DNA from: Novosphingobium chloroacetimidivorans
GTDB taxonomy: Bacteria > Pseudomonadota > Alphaproteobacteria > Sphingomonadales > Sphingomonadaceae
DNA length: 64,000 nucleotides
Direction: 5' to 3'
NCBI RefSeq assembly: GCF_014204535.1
Contig: NZ_JACHLR010000001.1
Span: 372,001 to 436,000, forward strand
Shown: in pieces, positions 1 through 9,551 of the stretch
How the letters are laid out: the number at the start of each line of letters is the position of its first letter
Numbering within the stretch: position 1 is the stretch's first letter
Position numbers and translations under genes: made by a program
The notes under the pieces: model-generated
The model's input: the letters and a program-made list of their open reading frames with translations, nothing else
Databases searched by the model: none
What the model was told of the DNA's origin: nothing

Positions 1-1506
1 CCGCCCGCTTTCTTCTGCGAAGAAACGGTTTTTTTCCGTCCGCACATAGTTGCGGTCCTTCAGCACCTGCAGCGTCGCGGCGTAGGTCGAAGGCCGCCCG
101 ATGCCCAGCTCCTCCAGCCGCTTCACCAGGCTCGCCTCCGAATAACGGGGCGGCGGCTGGGTGAAGTGCTGCTCGGCGGTGACGTCCTTCTTGGCCGGCA
201 TGTCGCCCGACTTCATCGCCGGGAGCAGGCCGCTGTCCTCGTCCTCCTCGCTCTTCTGGTCGCGTCCTTCCTCGTAGACGGCGAGGAAGCCGGCGAACTT
301 CACGACCTGACCGGTCGCGCGAAGCTCGTTGCGTCCGGTGCCATCGCGCAAGGTGACGGTGGTGCGTTCCAGCTGCGCCGAGGCCATCTGGCTCGCCATC
401 GCGCGCTTGAACACGAGATCGTAGAGCCGCGCCTCGTCGCCGGCACCGAAGCGGTCGCGCGTGAACTCGGTCGGACGGATCGCCTCGTGCGCTTCCTGTG
501 CGTTCTTGGCCTTGGTTTCGTAATGGCGCGGCTTTTCGGGCAGGTAGTGCCCGGAGAACTTGTCGGTGATCGCCGCGCGCGCCTCGGAGATGGCCGAGGG
601 ATCCATCTGCACGCCGTCGGTCCGCATGTAGGTGATCGCGCCCGCCTCGTAGAGCGTCTGCGCCACGCGCATGGTGTGGCTGGCCGAGAAGCCCAGCTTG
701 CGCGCGGCCTCTTGCTGCAAGGTCGAGGTGGTGAAAGGCGGCTGCGGGTTGCGGCGGTGGGGCTTGGTCTCGACACCCTCGACCTTGAACGCGCCGCTCT
801 CCACGGCGGCCTTGGCGCGCATGGCGGTGCCTTCGTCGCCCAGACTCAGGCGGTCGAGCTTCTGGCCGTCGAAGGTGACCAGCTTGGCCGTGAAATCGGT
901 GCCGTCATGCGCCATCAGCGCCGCAACGGACCAGTATTCCTGTGGCCGGAACGCCTCGATCTCACGCTCGCGATCGACGATCAGGCGCAGCGCCACGGAT
1001 TGCACGCGGCCAGCCGACTTCGCGCCAGGCAGCTTGCGCCACAGCACCGGCGACAGGGTGAAGCCGAACAGGTAGTCGAGCGCGCGGCGGGCCAGGTAGG
1101 CGTCGATCAGATCCTGGTCGAGCTCACGCGGCTGCGTCATCGCCTTGGTCACCGTGTCCTTGGTGATGGCGTTGAAGGTGACCCGCTGCACATCCTTCGG
1201 CAGCGCCTTACGCTTGGCGAGCAACTCCTTGACATGCCATGATATCGCCTCGCCCTCGCGATCGGGGTCGGTGGCCAGGATCAGGCGGTCGGCCTGCTTG
1301 GCGAGGTCGGTGATGGCCTTCACCTGCTTGGCCTTGTCGCCATAGAGCTCCCAATCCATGGCGAAGCTCTCGTCCGGTCGCACCGAGCCGTCCTTGGGCG
1401 GCAGGTCGCGGACGTGCCCATAAGAGGCGAGGACGCGATAGTCCTTGCCCAGGTACTTCTCGATGGTCTTGGCCTTGGCCGGCGATTCTACGATGACGAG
1501 TTGCAT
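1..1506 (-). CDS. topA: DNA topoisomerase I, N-terminal part (cut by window edge)
   Basis: Type IA topoisomerase that relaxes negative supercoils by nicking and passing single strands. The ATG at 1506 opens with MQLVIVESPAKAKT, the start of the Toprim domain. The acidic metal site DPDREGEA lies near residue 80. The catalytic tyrosine is in ITYMRTDG (about residue 293), followed by the TEFTRDRFGAG region. About 502 codons are visible; the zinc-finger/C-terminal part runs off the left edge. It is the last visible gene of plsY-dprA-topA; dprA ends 75 nt upstream. Recognition is secure. Confidence 0.97.
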   Translation of the reverse strand, partial: MQLVIVESPAKAKTIEKYLGKDYRVLASYGHVRDLPPKDGSVRPDESFAMDWELYGDKAKQVKAITDLAKQADRLILATDPDREGEAISWHVKELLAKRKALPKDVQRVTFNAITKDTVTKAMTQPRELDQDLIDAYLARRALDYLFGFTLSPVLWRKLPGAKSAGRVQSVALRLIVDREREIEAFRPQEYWSVAALMAHDGTDFTAKLVTFDGQKLDRLSLGDEGTAMRAKAAVESGAFKVEGVETKPHRRNPQPPFTTSTLQQEAARKLGFSASHTMRVAQTLYEAGAITYMRTDGVQMDPSAISEARAAITDKFSGHYLPEKPRHYETKAKNAQEAHEAIRPTEFTRDRFGAGDEARLYDLVFKRAMASQMASAQLERTTVTLRDGTGRNELRATGQVVKFAGFLAVYEEGRDQKSEEDEDSGLLPAMKSGDMPAKKDVTAEQHFTQPPPRYSEASLVKRLEELGIGRPSTYAATLQVLKDRNYVRTEKNRFFAEESGR

Positions 1507-1581
1507 TGCAGTTCCAATTAAGCGCGCCTACGCGTGCGCGCATACATACACATACAAGTTGGGAGCGATCCGAGCGCGCCG

Positions 1582-2688
1582 TCAAGTGGCCAGCGAGACA
1601 CGCGCGCCGGCATGGCGGACCAGGCGACCGGCCAGCTCCAGTTCCAGCAGGGCGAGCTGGACCGCTGCCGTGCTCTCGCCCGTCTGGCGGACGAGCTCGT
1701 CGACGCCGATAGGGGCGAGCGTGAGCAGCCCGGCGACATTCGCGGGCTCGGCCGCGGCCTCGACCCAGGACGAGGACGCAGCGCAGTCGCGCAAGTGCGA
1801 GCGAGCCGCGCCATCGAAGCCGGAGACCAGCTCCACCACGTCCTCCGGCCGCTGTACCAGGACAGCGCCGTCGCGAATGAGCTGGTTGCAACCGTGCGAG
1901 CGCGAATCGAGCGGAGAACCCGGGATCGCCATGACCTCGCGCCCGAACTCACCGGCGAGACGCGCGGTGATGAGCGAGCCGGACTTGGGTGCCGCTTCGA
2001 CGACAAGGGTGCCGGCAGCCAGCGCTGCGATGATGCGGTTGCGGGTGGGGAAGTGACGGGCGAGCGGCTCGGTCCGTGGCGGTTGCTCGGCCAGCAGCAC
2101 GCCTTCGTTGGCGACCCGCTCCTGCAAGTCGGCATGTTCGGGAGGGTAGGTGATGTCGATCCCGCTGGCGATCACCCCGACGGTCCGGCCCTCGCCTCCT
2201 GCCAGTGCGCCGGAGTGCGCCGCGCCGTCGATCCCGCGCGCCAGGCCCGAGACAATGGTGAAGCCGGCTTCGGCCAATGCATGCGAGAAGTCGCGCGCCA
2301 GCTTCACTGCGGCGCCCGAGGCGTTGCGCGCGCCGACGACAGCGATGCAGGGAGCGTGCAGGTGAGCCGGGTCACCGCGCATCGTCAGGATCGGCGGAGC
2401 ACCCTCGGCCTCGGCAAGCAACGCGGGATAGTCAGGCGAATCGTGGAACAGGTAACGCGCACCCGCCTTGCGAACGGCGGCAACTTCGCCGGCGACACGC
2501 GCCTCCGGGACGGGCGCGTAGGGTTTACCCGATCGGCCGACCATGTCCGGAAGCGCTTCGAGCGCCTTTTCAGCCGTGCCGAAGCGGGCGAGCAGCTGCC
2601 AATAGCTGATCGGACCGATGTTGGGCGACCGCAGCAGCCGGATACGCGCGAGCGCCTCTTCCTGCGTCAACGCGGCGCCCCGGCTCAC
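1582..2688 (-). CDS. dprA: DNA-processing protein DprA
   Basis: DprA/Smf binds single-stranded DNA and loads RecA during natural transformation. The 368-aa protein has an N-terminal helical segment, a Rossmann-like core with GARNASG and SGLARGIDGAAH, the FPTRNRIIAAL and SGSLITARLA motifs, and a C-terminal winged-helix region ending in RLVRHAGARVSLAT. The GTG at 2688 overlaps the plsY stop as GTGA, so the two are translationally coupled. The frame is open much further upstream (to about 3399), but that part only shadows plsY. A TTG six codons inside is an alternative start. Confidence 0.95.
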   Translation of the reverse strand: MSRGAALTQEEALARIRLLRSPNIGPISYWQLLARFGTAEKALEALPDMVGRSGKPYAPVPEARVAGEVAAVRKAGARYLFHDSPDYPALLAEAEGAPPILTMRGDPAHLHAPCIAVVGARNASGAAVKLARDFSHALAEAGFTIVSGLARGIDGAAHSGALAGGEGRTVGVIASGIDITYPPEHADLQERVANEGVLLAEQPPRTEPLARHFPTRNRIIAALAAGTLVVEAAPKSGSLITARLAGEFGREVMAIPGSPLDSRSHGCNQLIRDGAVLVQRPEDVVELVSGFDGAARSHLRDCAASSSWVEAAAEPANVAGLLTLAPIGVDELVRQTGESTAAVQLALLELELAGRLVRHAGARVSLAT

Positions 2689-3281
2689 GGCTTGGATGCG
2701 CCCACCCGCGGCTCGGTCCCATTGCGCAGACGCACGATGTTGGCGCGATGCATCCAGACCACGAGGACCGCCAGCACCACCAGCGCCGGTACGTAGTCCG
2801 GATAGCCGAACATCAGCGCCGCGACGGGTGCCCCGACTGCGGCCGTCATCCCGCCCAGTGACGAAATCCGCGCCAGCGCCAGCACGCCCAGCCACAGCAC
2901 GGCATACGTCAGCCCGATCGGCCAGGCGAGACCGAAGCATACACCCGCAAGCGTCGCTACGCCCTTGCCGCCACGGAAGCGCAGCCAGATCGGGAAGCAA
3001 TGGCCCACCACCGCGCCGACCGCCGCGTATGCCTCGCTCCCCGGCCAGATGGCGCGGGCGATCAGCACCGCGGCAAGCCCTTTCGCGAGGTCGAGCAGCA
3101 GCGTCGCCGCCGCCAGGCCCTTGCGCCCGGTGCGCAGGACATTGGTGGCGCCGATGTTGCCCGACCCTATCGACCGCAAGTCGCCCGCCCCGGTCAGCCG
3201 CGTCAACAACAGCCCGAACGGCACGGACCCGAGCAGATAGCCCAGCAGGCCAGCGATCACGGCAGCAAGAATCTCGTTCAT
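2685..3281 (-). CDS. plsY: Glycerol-3-phosphate acyltransferase PlsY
   Basis: Inner-membrane enzyme that transfers an acyl group from acyl-phosphate to glycerol-3-phosphate, the first step of phospholipid synthesis. The 198-aa protein has about six hydrophobic segments and the family motifs: GSVPFGLLLTRL, then SGNIGATNVLR and GHCFPIWLRFRGGKGVAT (loops that bind phosphate and acyl-phosphate). Length is normal. It heads the minus-strand plsY-dprA-topA operon and is divergent from murI across about 100 nt. Confidence 0.96.
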   Translation of the reverse strand: MNEILAAVIAGLLGYLLGSVPFGLLLTRLTGAGDLRSIGSGNIGATNVLRTGRKGLAAATLLLDLAKGLAAVLIARAIWPGSEAYAAVGAVVGHCFPIWLRFRGGKGVATLAGVCFGLAWPIGLTYAVLWLGVLALARISSLGGMTAAVGAPVAALMFGYPDYVPALVVLAVLVVWMHRANIVRLRNGTEPRVGASKP

Positions 3282-3386
3282 CGCCGCGTCTTAACCGCTC
3301 CCCCGGCGATTGGCGACGGCCTGTTGCCCCGGTGGCCACGTGCTCGCTAACAGATGCAGCGAATCCCGCGCGAAAGGACCTCCATT

Positions 3387-4193
3387 TTGGACCGTACACA
3401 AGACCCGGCGGCTCCGGTCCTGCTGTTCGACTCGGGCGTTGGCGGACTGACGGTGCTTGCCGAGTTGCGCCGTCTCCTGCCGCAGGCTCCGGTCGTCTAC
3501 GTCGCGGACACCGCCGGCCTGCCTTATGGTACGAAGACGGAGGCGCAGATCGCCGCGCGCGTCGCTGGTCTGCTGGGTCGACTGACCGAGCGGCTCAAGC
3601 CGCGCCTCGTCTGCATCGCCTGCAACACCGCTTCCACCATCGCGCTGGGCATGGTGCGCGAGGTCCTCGAAGTGCCGATCGTCGGCACCGTACCCGCCAT
3701 CAAGCCGGCAGCGGCCCTGACCCGTAGCGGCGTGATCGGCTTGCTGGGCACCCAGGCGACCATCCGCCAGAGCTATGTCGACCGGCTCGAGCATGAGTTC
3801 GCCGCCGGCAAGCGCCTACTCCGCCACGGCGCCCCGGACCTTGTCGAAGCAGCCGAGGCCAAGCTGCGGGGAGAGACGCCCGATCCCCAGGCGATCGCAT
3901 TCGCCGCGGGCGCCTTGCGGAGCATGCCCGGCGGTCCCGACATCGACACGGTGGTGCTCGCCTGCACCCACTTCCCCCTGCTGGAAGACGAACTGGCCGT
4001 CGCCTTCGGCACCGGCGTCAATTTCGTCCACGGTGCTGCGGGAATCGCCCGCCAGATCGCGCGCGTGCTCGAAGGTCAGGAATTCGTTCGCAAACATCCC
4101 GACTACGCGCTAACCACAAGGCAGGGCGCATCCTGGGCCGCGTATGCACGAGCACTCGCGGGCTACGGGATTGAGGGGGTCGGGGCCGTTTGA
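3387..4193 (+). CDS. murI: Glutamate racemase
   Basis: Makes D-glutamate for peptidoglycan. DSGVGGLTVLAEL is the N-terminal substrate loop; the two catalytic cysteines sit in CIACNTAST and VLACTHFPLLEDEL. I chose TTG 3387 because AAAGGA (3373-3378) lies 8 nt upstream; an in-frame ATG at 3354 has no visible ribosome-binding site but would add only 11 residues. The stop overlaps the start of the next gene (TTGA), indicating translational coupling. Confidence 0.94.
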   Translation: MDRTQDPAAPVLLFDSGVGGLTVLAELRRLLPQAPVVYVADTAGLPYGTKTEAQIAARVAGLLGRLTERLKPRLVCIACNTASTIALGMVREVLEVPIVGTVPAIKPAAALTRSGVIGLLGTQATIRQSYVDRLEHEFAAGKRLLRHGAPDLVEAAEAKLRGETPDPQAIAFAAGALRSMPGGPDIDTVVLACTHFPLLEDELAVAFGTGVNFVHGAAGIARQIARVLEGQEFVRKHPDYALTTRQGASWAAYARALAGYGIEGVGAV

Positions 4194-5038
4194 CGCGCAA
4201 GCTTAATGTCGTCCTTCTCACCCTCCTGGTGCTCATCGCGGTGCCGTTCACCTGGCTCCTGCTGAACGCATCGACGCGTGGTATCGAGATCAAGCCGGTC
4301 ACGATCGCGCAGTTGCGCAACCTGGCCGCCTCAGTGCCGGGACAAGCGCCCACCCAGGTCCGCTACGAGGTCGTCGGCCATCGCCGGGTGACGAGCGACC
4401 TGCTTGCAGCCGGGTCGGGCTTGCGCCCGCTGCCGTTCGTCATCCGCGCCTACGAACTGGTCGGCCCTGACGGAACGCTCGTCACCATCGACCGCGGTTT
4501 GAGCGCCGATCTGGCCGAGCAGCGCGGCATCGCGGACTTCGATCCGGTGGCGCACGCCGCCGTATCGCGCGCGCTGGCCGCAGCGCCCGTCCACCTGACG
4601 CTCGCCACCGATATGCATCACACCGGCATGCACGAAGCACCACCTGCCTTGGGAACCGGCCGGCCGGGGCGCTACAAGCTTGCCAACGCTCCATACGCGG
4701 TCGTACCCGGCGTGGTCGTCATTCCGACGAGCAGCATCGTTCCCGGCCAGCGCATGGTCTACGTGCGCCTTGTTGACGGTCGCGAAGTCCTGTTCACCGG
4801 CGATGTCGCCCCGATCAACATTTCGTGGGAAGACGAACGGCCGCCCGCGCGCATCGTCACCGGTTTGTTCGTCGATCACGATCGCGAGGAGATCGGCGCC
4901 TGGCTGCGTACGATCGGCGCGCTGCGCAGCGCGGCCCCAAGGCTGCACATCGTGACCGGCCACGATCAACACCTCCCGCGCATGCTCGTCCAAGGCTTTA
5001 TCGAGCGACCCGTTCAGCGCCATCGTCGCAGCCGATAA
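4190..5038 (+). CDS. Exported/membrane-anchored protein with degenerate metallo-beta-lactamase-like fold
   Basis: 282 aa with one N-terminal hydrophobic segment (residues 6-26), so anchored in or exported across the inner membrane. The rest looks like the metallo-hydrolase fold: LATDMHHTGMHE stands where HxHxDH is expected, LFTGDVAPI matches the later Asp motif, and HIVTGHD resembles the final His motif. The first His cluster is not canonical, so catalysis is uncertain. It starts with TTG at 4190 overlapping the murI TGA. No specific function can be assigned; a cell-envelope role is an inference from coupling to murI only. Confidence 0.75.
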   Translation: MTRKLNVVLLTLLVLIAVPFTWLLLNASTRGIEIKPVTIAQLRNLAASVPGQAPTQVRYEVVGHRRVTSDLLAAGSGLRPLPFVIRAYELVGPDGTLVTIDRGLSADLAEQRGIADFDPVAHAAVSRALAAAPVHLTLATDMHHTGMHEAPPALGTGRPGRYKLANAPYAVVPGVVVIPTSSIVPGQRMVYVRLVDGREVLFTGDVAPINISWEDERPPARIVTGLFVDHDREEIGAWLRTIGALRSAAPRLHIVTGHDQHLPRMLVQGFIERPVQRHRRSR

Positions 5039-5148
5039 GCGACTGGCAATGCAGGTGACAATGCGGTAAGGCGCCGCCGTTGCCCCCGGCCTGAGTGTCG
5101 CTGGCTTCCAGTGCGATAGTGCGGCAACCCGCGGAGCGGATCGATTTC

Positions 5149-6363
5149 GTGAACTACGACCAAATTTTCGACCAGGCGATCGAGCGGCTCCACTCCGAAG
5201 GACGCTATCGGGTCTTCATCGACATCCTGCGCAACAAGGGTGCCTTCCCGAACGCGCGCTGCTTCGCAGGGCACAACGGCCCCAAGCCGATCACCGTGTG
5301 GTGCTCGAACGACTATCTCGCGATGGGCCAGCATCCGAAGGTCGTCGCCGCGATGGAAGAGGCGCTGCATGACGTCGGCGCAGGGTCTGGCGGCACGCGC
5401 AACATCGGCGGCAACACGCACTACCATATCGAGCTTGAGCGCGAGCTGGCGGACCTTCACGGCAAGGAAGCCGCGCTGCTGTTCACCAGCGGCTACGTCT
5501 CCAACGATGCGACGCTGTCCACGCTCGCCAAGCTGCTGCCGGGTTGCGTGATCTTCTCCGACGCTCTGAACCACGCCAGCATGATCGCGGGCATCCGCAA
5601 CTCCGGTTGCGAGAAGAAGGTCTGGCGCCACAACGATGTCGAGCACCTCGAAGCGCTGCTTGCCGAAACCGACCCGAGCGTTCCCAAGCTGATCGCGTTC
5701 GAAAGCGTCTACTCGATGGACGGCGACGTCGCCCCGATCCACGCGATCTGCGACCTGGCCGACAAGTACAACGCCATCACCTACATCGACGAAGTCCACG
5801 CCGTCGGCATGTACGGCAAGCGCGGCGGCGGCATCTCCGAGCGTGACGAGGCGGCAGACCGCATCCACATCATCGAAGGTACGCTGGGCAAGGCGTTCGG
5901 CGTCATGGGCGGCTACATCGCCGCCGACCAGCGCATCATCGACTGCGTGCGCTCCTATGCGCCCGGCTTCATCTTCACCACCTCGCTCTCGCCGGTGCTG
6001 GTCGCGGGGGTGCTCGCCTCGGTCAAGCACCTCAAGGCGTCGAGCGAGGAGCGCGAGGGTCAGCAGCGGGCCGCCGCTTCGCTCAAGGCGATGTTCCGCG
6101 ATGCCGGACTCCCGGTGATGGATTCGGTCACGCACATCGTGCCGCTGATGGTCGGCGACCCGGTCAAGGCCAAGAAGATCAGCGATATCCTGCTCGCCGA
6201 GTACGGCGCCTATGTGCAGCCGATCAACTTCCCCACGGTTCCGCGCGGCACCGAGCGTCTGCGCTTCACGCCGGGCCCCGCGCACACCGAAGCGATGATG
6301 CGCGAATTGACGCAGGCGCTGGTGGAGATCTGGGATCGCCTGGAGATGCGCCAGGCGGCGTAA
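5149..6363 (+). CDS. hemA: 5-aminolevulinate synthase
   Basis: PLP enzyme that condenses glycine and succinyl-CoA, the first step of heme synthesis in the alphaproteobacterial C4 pathway. The GTG at 5149 is preceded by GGAGCGGA and gives [20 protein letters not shown], the usual N-terminus; an in-frame start at 5095 adds an unlikely 18 residues. Motifs: [31 protein letters not shown], and the PLP lysine in EGTLGKAFG at residue 248 from this start. Length of 404 aa is typical. It ends 5 nt before the convergent membrane gene. Confidence 0.97.
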   Translation: MNYDQIFDQAIERLHSEGRYRVFIDILRNKGAFPNARCFAGHNGPKPITVWCSNDYLAMGQHPKVVAAMEEALHDVGAGSGGTRNIGGNTHYHIELERELADLHGKEAALLFTSGYVSNDATLSTLAKLLPGCVIFSDALNHASMIAGIRNSGCEKKVWRHNDVEHLEALLAETDPSVPKLIAFESVYSMDGDVAPIHAICDLADKYNAITYIDEVHAVGMYGKRGGGISERDEAADRIHIIEGTLGKAFGVMGGYIAADQRIIDCVRSYAPGFIFTTSLSPVLVAGVLASVKHLKASSEEREGQQRAAASLKAMFRDAGLPVMDSVTHIVPLMVGDPVKAKKISDILLAEYGAYVQPINFPTVPRGTERLRFTPGPAHTEAMMRELTQALVEIWDRLEMRQAA

Positions 6364-6368
6364 GTCGT

Positions 6369-7880
6369 CTAGCGCTTGCGCACGAGCATGGTTTCGGCCG
6401 AGCGGCGCTGCGCGACTGCATAGCCCGCCACGACGGGCACTTCGCGCGTAGGCACGCCCGATACCCAGATCGCGTCGAAATCGTCGGTGCGCATCGCAAG
6501 CAACGTCTCCTTCAGAGCCGTCATGTCGATGCGACCCTCCGGACACGAGCGCTGCACCCGCTGCGAATCGCTGCTCCAGCGTTCCTGCAAGTGCGGATCG
6601 CGGATGGTGACCAGTCGGGCGTTGTCGACCATGAACAGCGTGTTGGCGAACGCCTGGCGGCGAACGACCGCATAGCTGGCAAGCTTCTCGTCCGGCGTGA
6701 GCGCCCAGCCGTCACAATCGGGCCGAACGTAGATGTAGCCCAGGCGCCCGCCCCGCGGCACCGCATCGAGCATGGTCAGCCGCTGCGCAAGCTCCGGACT
6801 GCGCTCGGCCCAGATCCACGTCACGCTGCCAAGCCTCGCTGCGAAGAGCGCAAGCCCGGCCAGGCAGAGCAACCGCTCGCGGCCGGGATCGCGCGCCGGA
6901 GCAATCGCCAGGACGAACATCAGGATTGCAATCGGCGCGGTGCGTAGATCGGTGCCCCAGGAGTTGAGCAGATACTCGGGCGCCGCCAGCGCTCCTGCAG
7001 CCAGGAGCAAGCCGGAGATCGCGAGGCGCGGCTCGACCTGCCGCCGGCCGGCCCAGCGCAGCGCCATGAAGGCGGCCAGCGCCACCAGGGCAAGCACGGC
7101 AAAGTCGAGCTTCATCCAGGTGCCACGCAGCGCGCCTGCGAAGACGGCTACCTTGGTGCGCAGGACATCCTCGTAGACCCACGAGAAGTCCGAGCCCTTC
7201 GAATGCGCGCGCCACAGCAGCAGCGGAACGACCGGGATCAGCAGCGGAAGGTTGCGTCGCACGGCGGGCCAGACGTCGCGCACCGAGCGCAGCGCAACGA
7301 GTTCGTTCCCGGCGGCGAGCAGCAGCAGCGTCGCCCAACTCGCCATGTGCGCGGTCCAGACCACCAGGGCGGCAAGGGCCAGGCCGATGCGCGTCCGCGG
7401 TGTGTCAGGCTTGCGCGCGTAGAGCCACGCCGCCGTCAACAGCGCGAGGGCAATGCCCAGGCAGTAATTCAGGAAGCCATACATCCACGCCTGGTTGAGC
7501 ACGAGCGGCAGGGCCAGGAACGCACTGGCCGAGATGCGCCCATGCGCCGCCCGTGACAGGGCAAAGACACCGGCGATCGTCAGCGGAGCGATCAGCGCGG
7601 TGACGAGGCGGGTCGCCAATTCCGCACCCAGCCAGCCGCTCAGCAGCGTGACGGGGATGTCCTCGCCCAGGTTGGCGATCCATTGCCATTGCACGGCGAA
7701 GTACCGCGACAACGGACCGGCCGACGAGGACGTCGCCAGAATATAGTGACGTGCGAGATGTGCAGGCGCGTCGGCGAAACCGGCGATCGGCACGAAGAGC
7801 ACCGGTACCAACGCCAGCAGCGCCGCAAATGCGGCAAGCCAGCCGAGCGGAAGCGCTCGATCTGAGCTAAGTCGCGGCAC
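6369..7880 (-). CDS. Multi-pass membrane protein of unknown function
   Basis: About 503 aa with roughly ten hydrophobic segments. A short N-terminus leads into a membrane helix, then FADAPAHLARHYIL, whose acidic residue in the first loop is reminiscent of GT-C membrane glycosyltransferases. A C-terminal soluble portion of about 130 residues follows (after AERSPELAQRL). The chosen GTG at 7880 has AGGAAAGG 7 nt upstream; a TTG at 7901 is possible. It is convergent with hemA, 5 nt apart. The glycosyltransferase comparison is tentative and no sugar or lipid partner gene lies next to it. Confidence 0.8.
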   Translation of the reverse strand: MPRLSSDRALPLGWLAAFAALLALVPVLFVPIAGFADAPAHLARHYILATSSSAGPLSRYFAVQWQWIANLGEDIPVTLLSGWLGAELATRLVTALIAPLTIAGVFALSRAAHGRISASAFLALPLVLNQAWMYGFLNYCLGIALALLTAAWLYARKPDTPRTRIGLALAALVVWTAHMASWATLLLLAAGNELVALRSVRDVWPAVRRNLPLLIPVVPLLLWRAHSKGSDFSWVYEDVLRTKVAVFAGALRGTWMKLDFAVLALVALAAFMALRWAGRRQVEPRLAISGLLLAAGALAAPEYLLNSWGTDLRTAPIAILMFVLAIAPARDPGRERLLCLAGLALFAARLGSVTWIWAERSPELAQRLTMLDAVPRGGRLGYIYVRPDCDGWALTPDEKLASYAVVRRQAFANTLFMVDNARLVTIRDPHLQERWSSDSQRVQRSCPEGRIDMTALKETLLAMRTDDFDAIWVSGVPTREVPVVAGYAVAQRRSAETMLVRKR

Positions 7881-7954
7881 GCGCGAGCCTTTCCTCGCCA
7901 AGAGCTCGCCGGGGGTCTATGCTCCGTGCCGGGCCACCAACGAGAGGACTGGAC

Positions 7955-8158
7955 ATGCGCTTCGTGCGGATCGGCGCCTGCATCATCGCGGTGCTGGCGA
8001 TTGCCCTTGGCCTGCTCTGGCTGGGACAAGGAACGGGAGTGATCGCCTGGCCGGCGGACAGCTTCATGCTGGCCGACCGTACCTGGGCACGCAACGGCTT
8101 GTTGCTGGCAACGGCTGGCGGCATCGTGCTCTGGCTCGCCAACCCGCGAGCGCGGTAA
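7955..8158 (+). CDS. Small membrane protein (67 aa)
   Basis: Two predicted membrane helices: residues about 5-22 (IGACIIAVLAIALGLLWLG) and 48-62 (LLLATAGGIVLWLA). The start ATG 7955 follows GAGAGG with good spacing. It is divergent from the large membrane gene at 6369-7880 and convergent with the kinase-like gene, whose stop is 8 nt away. No family recognised. Composition and codon use match the neighbours, so it is probably real. Confidence 0.6.
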   Translation: MRFVRIGACIIAVLAIALGLLWLGQGTGVIAWPADSFMLADRTWARNGLLLATAGGIVLWLANPRAR

Positions 8159-8165
8159 AGGCGGG

Positions 8166-9551
8166 TCACTGCGGGTCCGCGGCTCCATCGGCGGGCACTT
8201 CCAGAATGAAGCGTGCGCCCTGCCCCGGCTCGCTCTCCACCCGCAGGTCGCCGCCCATGGCGCGCGCCAGCCGGCGTGAGATGTAGAGGCCGAGCCCCGA
8301 TCCACCATCGCCACTGCGGCCCAGCCGCTCGAACTTTTCGAACACGATCGCCTGGTCGGCTTCGGCGAGCCCCGGGCCTTCGTCCGAGACGATCACGCAC
8401 GCCTGTCCGCCATGACGCTCCAACCGCACCTCGACGCGCGAACCTTCGGGCGAATAGCGGATCGCATTGCCGATCAGATTGATGAGGACCTGGAGCACGC
8501 GGCGGAACTCGGCCACGGCGCGCAAGGCCGCGACGGGTGCGGCGACGGAGATGCCCTTCTCGCGCGCCCGCACGCCCAGGATGCCGGCGGCCTGGCGCGC
8601 CACTTCGCCCAGATCGATGTGGTCGGGCGCGGTGGCAAAGCCGGCCGACTCCACGACCTCGAGATCTCCGAGATCCTCCACCAGCCCCAGCAGCAGCCGG
8701 CCGGCGTTGGCGATCTCAGCGGCATAGTTGGCGTAGGCATCGGGCAGCGGTCCGGCGAGCCGGCTGCGGATCGTCTCGGCATTGGCGACGATGCGCGCGA
8801 TCGGCTGGCGCAGAACGGGCGCGAGATCATGACCGACGAGACCCTGGCTGCCGGGCACCAGCGAGATCTCGCCTTCAGGCTCCTCGGCTGGCGGCGGCTC
8901 ATCCGAAACCAGCAGCAATTCGAAACCGACCGGATCGTGACCCGGCTTGGCTTGAGGCAGCAGCACGATGCGCCAGTCCCGCTTTGAGCCTGAGACCCGC
9001 ACCGGCGCACCATCGAGCAGGCGCCAGTGCAGCGCACGCGCGCCGTGGCTTTCGGGCGCGAGGAAGTCGGTGAACGGACGCCCTAGGCCGGCGCTCATGG
9101 CCCTTGCCAGTTCCTGCAGATCGGGGCTGTCGCTGGTGACGAAGAGGATGCGCTGTTCGGCGTCGAGGCGGGCCGAAAGCTCACTCACCTCCCGATCAAG
9201 CGCGGCGCGCCGGTCGATCGCGAGGCGGGTGTCGTCGGGCGCGATCGGCGCGGACTGCCAGCTACGCAACACGATGTCGCAGCCGTCTTCGTCCTCACCG
9301 CGCGGATCGACTTCGACCCAGGCCGTGATGGCTTCCCCGCCATCCTGCGCGCTGATCGAGCGAGCGAGGCGCAAGCGATAGAGACGCGCCTTGCGGACCA
9401 GTTCGAGCAGTTCGGGCACAGCGATCAGGCCGGGCAGATCGCCACCGCAGTTGCGCTGAAGCCCGGCCAGCGGCTCCTCGGCATGGACCAATCGGTCCGC
9501 GCCGTCGCTGGCGGCCCGCGCCAGGATCGGTTCCTGCACAGCCACGCTCAA
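8166..9551 (-). CDS. Histidine-kinase homologue lacking the phospho-acceptor histidine
   Basis: 461 aa, soluble, no membrane helix. Residues 1-235 look like sensory domains with a short helical linker (RRAALDREVSELSARLDAE). Residues 236-300 align with a HisKA dimerisation domain, but the H-box HELRTPL position reads PVLRQPI, with Pro245 in place of His. The ATPase domain looks complete: N-box INLIGNAIRYSPEG, G1 DEGPG, F-box FEKFERLG, G2 GSGLGLYIS. It overlaps the next upstream gene by 4 nt (ATGA at 9548-9551). It could be a pseudokinase like DivL or a non-phosphorylating regulator; no response regulator gene is adjacent. Confidence 0.88.
   Translation of the reverse strand: MSVAVQEPILARAASDGADRLVHAEEPLAGLQRNCGGDLPGLIAVPELLELVRKARLYRLRLARSISAQDGGEAITAWVEVDPRGEDEDGCDIVLRSWQSAPIAPDDTRLAIDRRAALDREVSELSARLDAEQRILFVTSDSPDLQELARAMSAGLGRPFTDFLAPESHGARALHWRLLDGAPVRVSGSKRDWRIVLLPQAKPGHDPVGFELLLVSDEPPPAEEPEGEISLVPGSQGLVGHDLAPVLRQPIARIVANAETIRSRLAGPLPDAYANYAAEIANAGRLLLGLVEDLGDLEVVESAGFATAPDHIDLGEVARQAAGILGVRAREKGISVAAPVAALRAVAEFRRVLQVLINLIGNAIRYSPEGSRVEVRLERHGGQACVIVSDEGPGLAEADQAIVFEKFERLGRSGDGGSGLGLYISRRLARAMGGDLRVESEPGQGARFILEVPADGAADPQ

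Noticed and set aside
166..1242. Plus-strand open frame of 358 codons opposite topA
   Set aside because: Arg/Leu/Gly-rich shadow of the topA coding strand; no family or start signal.
2689..3399. Possible N-terminal extension of DprA through plsY
   Set aside because: The frame is open but the protein sequence is a low-complexity shadow of plsY; the GTGA overlap at 2688 gives the normal DprA N-terminus.
8166..9551. His241 as the kinase phospho-acceptor
   Set aside because: It lies four residues before the H-box position when LRQPI is aligned with LRTPL, so it is not in register.
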